A DNA stretch of 11,491 nucleotides. It comes from Candidatus Portiera sp. (GTDB taxonomy: Bacteria > Pseudomonadota > Gammaproteobacteria > CBDBNL01 > JAAOII01). Positions 7,632-11,491 of the stretch are shown in pieces. Under the pieces are notes generated by a model. The model made no database searches and was not told the DNA's origin. It saw only the letters and a program-made list of their open reading frames with translations. The stretch covers positions 1 through 11,491 of the forward strand of contig JAAOII010000135.1 in NCBI GenBank assembly GCA_015163845.1, read 5' to 3'. How positions within the stretch are numbered: position 1 is the stretch's first letter; each line of letters begins with the position of its first letter. The position numbers and the translations under genes were made by a program.

Positions 7632-8299
7632 TGAGTGATTTTGTGGTTTTAAGGGAATTGGAACAGGTATTACAGCAACGTCTTGAGGCAAAACCAGATG
7701 AATCTTACGTTGCATCTCTATATGCTAAAGGGTTGATTAAAATACTTGATAAGTTGGGAGAAGAAACAACTGAACTAATGGTTGCTGCTGCTTGCGATGA
7801 GGATGAACGAGTGGTTAGTGAGTCGGCTGATACTTATTTTCATCTACTTGTTTTTATGGTGTTTGCAGGCATTACCCTAGATAAGCTAGGAGCCATAAAT
7901 AATCAAATAAAGGTTACTGAAAATTCTCTGAAAACTAACTCTAAGGAAAATACTGAAGAGGTGCAGAAAGCAATTCGTGCTGTGGCTAGCGGATTGGGAG
8001 ATCTAATAGCAGAGATATTACCCAGTTCATTAACTAGTGGATTAACTGGTGTAAAGGATAATAAATTGAGTGGCGAGGCGATAAAGGATGAAAGGGGGAT
8101 AAAGGATGAAAGGGCGATAAAGGATGAAAGGGGGATAAAGGATGAAAGGGGGATAAAGGATGAAAGGGCGATAAAGGACGAAAGCATAATAAAAAAAGCG
8201 GGTGTATTATTTGCATCTATCAAATCGCTACATCTATGCCGAGGAGTGAATTTTAGTTTGGTGGCACAAGAACTTAAGACGCGCATGCGTCATAAGTAA
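7631..8299 (+). CDS. hisE: Phosphoribosyl-ATP pyrophosphatase with long repeat-containing C-terminal extension
   Basis: HisE removes pyrophosphate from phosphoribosyl-ATP, the second step of histidine synthesis. The catalytic all-alpha MazG-like fold is recognisable in residues 1-95: R17 and S25-Y26, K41-L-G-E-E-T-T-E (helix with metal-binding Glu 44, 45 and 48), and E64-S-A-D67 followed by Y-F-H-L-L-V. Stand-alone HisE is usually about 105-115 residues, but this one is 222. The extra part comprises a polar linker, a helical-looking segment (110-135), six tandem 6-residue repeats (150-185) and a final stretch, G-V-L-F-A-S-I-K-S-L-H-L-C-R-G-V-N-F-S-L-V, which resembles the last helices of a HisE domain. 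AGAGG at 7616-7620 could serve as the Shine-Dalgarno sequence. The start overlaps the hisI stop. The identity of the catalytic part is secure; the purpose of the extension is unknown. Confidence 0.9.
   Translation: MSDFVVLRELEQVLQQRLEAKPDESYVASLYAKGLIKILDKLGEETTELMVAAACDEDERVVSESADTYFHLLVFMVFAGITLDKLGAINNQIKVTENSLKTNSKENTEEVQKAIRAVASGLGDLIAEILPSSLTSGLTGVKDNKLSGEAIKDERGIKDERAIKDERGIKDERGIKDERAIKDESIIKKAGVLFASIKSLHLCRGVNFSLVAQELKTRMRHK
8078..8185 (+). repeat. 18-bp tandem repeat, six units, inside hisE
   Basis: Six contiguous 18-bp units, GSGATAAAGGATGAAAGG with S being C or G, run in frame from 8078. They encode alternating A/G-I-K-D-E-R. Units 1-5 differ only at that C/G position, and the sixth has a GAC codon and ends in AGC (Ser). 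The near identity at the DNA level indicates recent expansion by slippage or recombination, with the frame kept. Confidence 0.95.
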
Positions 8300-8300
8300 A

Positions 8301-8328
8301 TTGAATTATCAAGCAATTATATTAAAAT
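8301..8328 (+). promoter_or_regulatory. Possible promoter for tatABC
   Basis: TTGAAT (8301-8306) and TAAAAT (8323-8328) are separated by 16 bp, directly after the hisE stop. Either box could be chance in this very AT-rich 65-bp spacer, but the pair would allow tatABC to be expressed apart from hisIE. Confidence 0.4.
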
Positions 8329-8351
8329 ATATAAAACTATATAAACTATAA

Positions 8352-8357
8352 AAGGAG
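8352..8357 (+). promoter_or_regulatory. Shine-Dalgarno sequence of tatA
   Basis: AAGGAG lies 7 bases before the tatA ATG. It is the strongest ribosome-binding site in the window, and its contrast with most neighbouring genes suggests high translation of TatA, the most abundant Tat subunit. Confidence 0.8.
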
Positions 8358-8364
8358 AAAGACA

Positions 8365-8586
8365 ATGGGTGGTATAAGCATCTGGCAAATAATCATTATT
8401 CTATTGGTGATAATAATATTATTCGGTATGGGCAAGTTGCCTAAAATAGCTGAAGAATTGGGCAAGGCACTGAAAATGTTCCGCTCATCGGTTGGCACTG
8501 ATGATGGAGCTAGTGCTGCTAAAAATAAACGCACTGCAACTAAATCAGCCAAAACAACAGACAAAACAAAAGCCAAGAAAAAATAA
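8365..8586 (+). CDS. tatA: Sec-independent protein translocase subunit TatA
   Basis: TatA multimerises to form the transport path of the twin-arginine translocase, which exports folded proteins across the inner membrane. The 73-residue protein opens with M-G-G-I-S-I-W-Q, the same start as the E. coli protein. It continues with one membrane helix (about 6-20), the F-G-M-G-K-L-P hinge at 20-26 and an amphipathic helix (I-A-E-E-L-G-K-A-L-K-M-F-R). The rest is a Lys/Thr/Ala-rich, probably disordered tail ending in K-K-K. Length and layout are typical. It has a strong Shine-Dalgarno sequence and starts the tatABC cluster, 65 nt after hisE. Confidence 0.97.
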   Translation: MGGISIWQIIIILLVIIILFGMGKLPKIAEELGKALKMFRSSVGTDDGASAAKNKRTATKSAKTTDKTKAKKK

Positions 8587-8615
8587 CTATAGCAATCAAA
8601 TACTAGTCCCAGAAG

Positions 8616-8927
8616 ATGTTCCAGATCGGGTTATTTGAAATCATCCTAACCTTGAGTTTAGCTCTTGTTATCTTGGGACCAGATAAACTTTTTGTGGTGG
8701 CACGTTATCTCGGGTTGATGTTACGTAAATTACGTGTCTTATATGCTCAACTAACTGATGAGTTTGATAAGCAACTACGTTTGGATGAGATGTTAAAAAA
8801 CGACACTCTCAAATCACTTGATGATTTAGATGGGCTGGGGACTAAAGGAAAAACCAAAAGCAAAAACAAGAGTAGAATAAAGCCCAAGAGTAAAACCAAG
8901 CAGTCAAATAAAAAGATAGCTAAATGA
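8616..8927 (+). CDS. tatB: Sec-independent protein translocase subunit TatB
   Basis: TatB works with TatC as the receptor for twin-arginine signal peptides. The 103-residue product begins M-F-Q-I-G-L-F-E, with the conserved E8 in the membrane segment, followed by the V-I-L-G-P-D-K-L hinge at 18-25 and a long amphipathic helix (A-R-Y-L-G-L-M-L-R-K-L-R) running into Q-L-T-D-E-F-D-K-Q-L-R-L-D-E-M. The last 30 or so residues are almost all Lys, Ser, Thr, Asn and Arg and are likely disordered. It is somewhat short for the family (E. coli has about 170), but the core is complete. It starts 29 nt after tatA with only AGAAG close to the ATG as a possible ribosome-binding site. Confidence 0.96.
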   Translation: MFQIGLFEIILTLSLALVILGPDKLFVVARYLGLMLRKLRVLYAQLTDEFDKQLRLDEMLKNDTLKSLDDLDGLGTKGKTKSKNKSRIKPKSKTKQSNKKIAK

Positions 8928-8959
8928 TAATTAATTTCCTATGAAAGAATAATTGATCT

Positions 8960-9685
8960 ATGAGTAAACGTCTTCCCATACTGGAACATCTTGCTGAATT
9001 GAGGCGCAGATTTCTGTTAATCATTGCGCTATGGTTTGGGCTTTTCCTGCTCTGTGCTTATTTCGCCGCAGATATGTATCATTTGATAGCTCTGCCATTG
9101 CTGGCTGAGTTACCTCAAGGAGGTAATTTAGTAGCAGTGGATGTTGCTTCACCTTTCATAGCCCCGCTGAAATTGGCAGCATTTTCGTCTATGTTACTTA
9201 TATTGCCTGTGGCTTTTTATCAGCTATGGTTTTTTATAGCACCGGGCTTATATAAGAAGGAGAAGCGGTTGGCTTTACCTTTGTTGCTATCCACTATCTT
9301 GCTTTTCTATGTGGGGTTACTATTTGTTTATTTTGGAGTTATGCCACTCGCACTTAGTTTCTTTTACCGTATTGCTCCAGAAGGAGTGCAAATAATGACA
9401 GACATTAATCGCTATTTGAGTTTTGTTTTGCGTCTAGCTTTTGCCTTTGGTACAGCATTTGAGTTGCCTCTGGTAATTTTAATATTGGTGAAAAGTGGGC
9501 TGGTTAGTGTGGTCTGGCTAAAAGCTAATCGTTCTTATGTAATAGTTGGATGTTTTGTTGCAGCAATGCTATTGACGCCTCCAGATATATTCTCGCAGAT
9601 ATTGTTGGCTGTGCCATTATGTCTGCTATATGAGGCGGGAATCTTATTAAGCGGCTTTGGTAGCTCAGCTAAAAAAACTAAATAA
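8960..9685 (+). CDS. tatC: Sec-independent protein translocase subunit TatC
   Basis: TatC is the polytopic inner-membrane core of the Tat receptor and binds the twin-arginine motif. The 241-residue protein matches E. coli TatC along its length: H-L-A-E-L-R at 10-15, D-V-A-S-P-F at 61-66, F-I-A-P-G-L-Y-K-K-E-K-R at 92-103, the conserved Glu at 168 in F-G-T-A-F-E-L-P, and T-P-P-D at 206-209 with Q213. Six membrane helices are apparent. The C-terminus is very short (S-S-A-K-K-T-K), and the gene ends in two consecutive TAA codons. Directly behind them lies a second in-frame copy of the last helix and a longer basic tail, so this end may have been replaced by recombination. No clear Shine-Dalgarno sequence precedes the ATG. 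The gene converges with argF. Confidence 0.97.
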   Translation: MSKRLPILEHLAELRRRFLLIIALWFGLFLLCAYFAADMYHLIALPLLAELPQGGNLVAVDVASPFIAPLKLAAFSSMLLILPVAFYQLWFFIAPGLYKKEKRLALPLLLSTILLFYVGLLFVYFGVMPLALSFFYRIAPEGVQIMTDINRYLSFVLRLAFAFGTAFELPLVILILVKSGLVSVVWLKANRSYVIVGCFVAAMLLTPPDIFSQILLAVPLCLLYEAGILLSGFGSSAKKTK

Positions 9686-9757
9686 TAACTGCAACTCTGC
9701 TTTTGCCTATTATATGAGGCGGGGATTTTATTAAGCGGCTTTGGTGCCTCCGCCAAA
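9620..9757 (+). repeat. Partial tandem duplication of the tatC 3' end (84-bp offset)
   Basis: Sequence at 9620-9673 recurs at 9704-9757, offset by 84 bp (28 codons) and so in the same frame. The first 14 codons of both copies encode C-L-L-Y-E-A-G-I-L-L-S-G-F-G. Within them the DNA differs at five codons, all silent (TGT/TGC, CTG/CTA, CTA/TTA, GGA/GGG, ATC/ATT). The next residues are S-S-A-K in copy 1 and A-S-A-K in copy 2. Confidence 0.93.
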
Positions 9758-9811
9758 AGCAGTTCTGCTGGTAAAAGCAGAGTTAAGTCAGTTAGAAGGG
9801 CTAAACAATAA
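9689..9811 (+). pseudogene. Orphan second tatC C-terminus
   Basis: After the two TAA codons that end tatC (9683-9688) the same frame stays open until TAA at 9809-9811. It encodes a short lead (L-Q-L-C-F), the repeated C-L-L-Y-E-A-G-I-L-L-S-G-F-G helix and a longer basic tail, A-S-A-K-S-S-S-A-G-K-S-R-V-K-S then V-R-R-A-K-Q. It has no start codon context of its own, so it is read as a left-over tail of another tatC allele. Its last 24 bases overlap the 3' end of argF on the opposite strand. Known: TatC normally ends shortly after this helix. Inferred: this was the resident end before a partial replacement. Confidence 0.7.
9693..9784. repeat. 12-bp perfect inverted repeat between tatC and argF
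   Basis: AACTCTGCTTTT (9693-9704) pairs perfectly with AAAAGCAGAGTT (9773-9784) around a 68-nt loop. Inside it, GAGGC (9716-9720) can pair with GCCTC (9746-9750), and AAAAGCAG occurs a second time at 9755-9762. Read on the minus strand, the left arm is followed by a T-rich stretch, so a weak argF terminator is possible. The long loop makes this uncertain. Confidence 0.55.
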
Positions 9812-10690
9812 CTCTAGCAGTGCTTTTTGGGCATGCAAGCGGTTCTCTGCTTGGGTCCACACAGCCGATCGTTTATCATCTAACAAGCCAACTTCAATCT
9901 CTTCGCCTTCTTTGGCTGGGAGACAGTGCATAAACAGGACATCATCTGCTGCCTTATCTAATAATTCACTGGTTACTTGAAAGGGCTTTAAAATTTCTCT
10001 TTTAGAGTCCGCATCTTTATCACCCATACTCACCCATACATCGGTGGATACAAGAGCAGCATCACTTATGGCACTTTCTATGTCTTGAGTTACTGTCACA
10101 GAGGAGCTATATTTTTCTAGCAGTTCCGCTGGAGGTAGGTATTCTTCTGGGGCAGCCACAACCAAATTAAATCCCATAATAGAAGCCGCCTCAATGTAAG
10201 AATTACACATGTTGTTGCCATCACCACACCAGACAACTTTCTTGCCAGCAATGGAACCGCGTAGTTCGTAATAGGTGGTCAAGTCAGCCAGTAGCTGGCA
10301 GGGATGAAAATCAGATGATAAGCCATTGATAATAGGCACTTGAGAGTTATTCGCAAACTCTTGCATATTAGTGTGAGAGTTATTGCGAATCATCATACCA
10401 TCTGCCATGGAGGATATTATTCTGGCAGTGTCTCTGATGGACTCGCCTCGGGTCATCTGCGAGTCCTGCCCGCTGATGAATATGGCATTACCGCCCATTT
10501 GGGATATACCTATTTCAAAAGATAAACGAGTTCTGGTGGATGGTTTCTCAAAAAGTAATAGGATGGACTTGTCGGCTAAGGTCTGGGGTGAACTGCCTCT
10601 CTCTTTGAGTTGTCGTTTTAATTCTACTGCTCGCTCTATTAAATTATGACAGCTATCCGCGGATAAATCCGCTAGTGTGAGGAAATGCAA
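9788..10690 (-). CDS. argF: Ornithine carbamoyltransferase
   Basis: ArgF joins carbamoyl phosphate and ornithine to give citrulline in arginine synthesis, using the product of CarAB, also encoded in this window. The 300-residue length is typical. Visible motifs are S-T-R-T-R at 51-55 (carbamoyl-phosphate binding), H-P-C-Q at 129-132, D-V-W-V-S-M-G at 217-223 (ornithine loop), and H-C-L-P at 255-258 with the catalytic Cys. The protein begins at TTG (10690): reading back there is only TCA, CAC and AGA before an in-frame TAG, and starting here gives H-F-L-T-L-A-D-L-S, matching the usual family N-terminus. The stop TGA (9788-9790) overlaps the orphan tatC tail. The gene lies 9 nt after the upstream beta-barrel gene on the same strand, so they may be co-transcribed. 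Whether it is strictly biosynthetic cannot be proven, but no arginine-deiminase genes are nearby. Confidence 0.96.
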   Translation of the reverse strand: MHFLTLADLSADSCHNLIERAVELKRQLKERGSSPQTLADKSILLLFEKPSTRTRLSFEIGISQMGGNAIFISGQDSQMTRGESIRDTARIISSMADGMMIRNNSHTNMQEFANNSQVPIINGLSSDFHPCQLLADLTTYYELRGSIAGKKVVWCGDGNNMCNSYIEAASIMGFNLVVAAPEEYLPPAELLEKYSSSVTVTQDIESAISDAALVSTDVWVSMGDKDADSKREILKPFQVTSELLDKAADDVLFMHCLPAKEGEEIEVGLLDDKRSAVWTQAENRLHAQKALLELLFSPSN

Positions 10691-10699
10691 TGAGTGTCT

Positions 10700-11491
10700 C
10701 TAAGAATTAAAGTTAACGAAGAAACCAACACTGTTGAAGAAGTTAGAAGTTCTATAGTTTCTGCTACTACCACTAACTTGACTACTTAATCCTAATTGAC
10801 TGGTAGCAGGAGTAAATCTACCTAAATTCATTCGCACATATCTTAAGTTGAAACCAACTTTACGCGACTGAAACCTCCAGTTAATTGCAAATCCAATTTG
10901 CGGAACAAGATTAGCAGAGGCATCTACCTTCAACGGCTCGATGTTGCCAGGAATAGTCAAATACCCATCATGAGTATAAACGCCATTTAGATGACTTATA
11001 ACACCAGCATTGAAACTCATAAAATTGCGGTAATGGATTCCAATTCCTAACTCAAGAGGGATTGCAGTATAACTTGCAGTAGTTTGAGCGTCTCCGCCAT
11101 TTTCAGCAAAAGATCCTCTTCCTCCAGCATATAGAGTTCTATGATATCCTGTCAATAGGTAAAAACCGCCACTAGTTGTCGTGCTTTTGGGAAATAGTTT
11201 TACTGTCTCAAATCCTAATATGAGTTCTACACTATTGGATGGAGCAGCAGGGGTTTGTTTTTCAATATTAATAAACTTAGGTCCGCCTGAATATAGACCG
11301 AGGGTGAGCAAGAATCTATTACCTTGGGCAGCATCATTCCATTTTTCTTTGACCTCAACGACAGGTTCTTTTTTCTTAACTACTCTAGTTTGCCGCACAG
11401 CTACTGGTGCCGCAGCAACGAAAAAAGGATTATACTGACCACCTGATAATACTCGAGAGTTTTCAGTATCAAATATAAAAGGGCCATTGAG
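10700..11491 (-). CDS. Probable outer-membrane beta-barrel protein, 5'-truncated
   Basis: The frame is open to the right edge of the window, giving 263 residues without the N-terminus; the GTG at 11398 is internal. The visible start (N-G-P-F-I-F-D-T-E-N-S-R, then G-G-Q-Y-N-P-F-F-V) leads into an Ala/Val and then Lys/Glu-rich linker. From about residue 58 there are alternating aromatic and hydrophobic strands typical of small outer-membrane barrels (F-L-L-T-L-G-L-Y, V-E-L-I-L-G-F-E, F-Y-L-L-T-G-Y, L-E-L-G-I-G-I-H-Y, I-G-F-A-I-N-W-R-F, V-G-F-N-L-R-Y-V, V-G-F-F-V-N-F). The protein ends N-F-N-S rather than with a terminal Phe. I do not recognise the family. The barrel call rests on the strand pattern alone, and any signal peptide would lie outside the window. 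It precedes argF by 9 nt. Confidence 0.6.
   Translation of the reverse strand, partial: LNGPFIFDTENSRVLSGGQYNPFFVAAAPVAVRQTRVVKKKEPVVEVKEKWNDAAQGNRFLLTLGLYSGGPKFINIEKQTPAAPSNSVELILGFETVKLFPKSTTTSGGFYLLTGYHRTLYAGGRGSFAENGGDAQTTASYTAIPLELGIGIHYRNFMSFNAGVISHLNGVYTHDGYLTIPGNIEPLKVDASANLVPQIGFAINWRFQSRKVGFNLRYVRMNLGRFTPATSQLGLSSQVSGSSRNYRTSNFFNSVGFFVNFNS

Noticed and set aside
8078..8185. Short regular repeats as a CRISPR array
   Set aside because: The units are directly adjacent with no spacers and they are in frame within a gene.
7903..8286. Minus-strand open frames with P-F-H-P-L-S or L-S-S-F-I repeats
   Set aside because: They are only the complement of the 18-bp coding repeat in hisE. The hisE frame has the recognisable enzyme and continuous overlap with hisI.
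9535..9756. Minus-strand open frame with a repeated P-L-N-K-I-P-A-S-Y segment
   Set aside because: It is the antisense shadow of the duplicated tatC tail and has no family features of its own.
9683..9811. Stop-codon readthrough producing a long TatC
   Set aside because: Two consecutive TAA codons make efficient readthrough unlikely, and it would duplicate a membrane helix.

Overview
The window looks like a piece of an AT-rich proteobacterial chromosome, most likely gammaproteobacterial or betaproteobacterial. The signs are an Escherichia-like TatC, an L28 of the RFLPNLHSHRFW type next to a cysteine-free L33 (rpmB-rpmG), and the order hisI-hisE-tatA-tatB-tatC, which is familiar from Pseudomonas-like and related genomes. 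The species cannot be named from the sequence. Few genes have a clear Shine-Dalgarno sequence, and two genes appear to start with TTG.

Layout, left to right. A 5'-truncated DUF1428 gene (1-278) and an Ldh_2-family dehydrogenase (349-1371) lie on the plus strand. Converging on them from the minus strand is a series that reads rpmB (L28), rpmG (L33, a small gene of 53 codons), carA and carB, spanning 6507 down to 1388. Divergent from rpmB is a decayed piece of a GLUG-repeat surface protein (6572-7036). The plus strand then carries hisI-hisE (7245-8299), which overlap by one base, and tatABC (8365-9685). Converging on tatC from the minus strand are a 5'-truncated probable outer-membrane beta-barrel gene (10700 to the window edge) and argF (9788-10690).

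Functionally, carAB makes carbamoyl phosphate, which ArgF condenses with ornithine to give citrulline for arginine synthesis. The same carbamoyl phosphate also feeds pyrimidine synthesis. HisI and HisE catalyse two early steps of histidine synthesis. TatABC is a complete twin-arginine translocase. The rest are ribosomal proteins, one redox enzyme, and envelope or unknown proteins. No mobile element, CRISPR array, rRNA or tRNA was recognised, and no new multi-gene system stands out.

The unusual parts are local. The 3' end of tatC is followed, in frame and after two stop codons, by a second, synonymously diverged copy of its own tail, and that copy runs into the end of argF. HisE has roughly doubled in length and contains six copies of an 18-bp, 6-residue repeat. 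L28 has an alanine-rich tail. A near-consensus promoter sits so close to rpmB that its transcript would have almost no leader.
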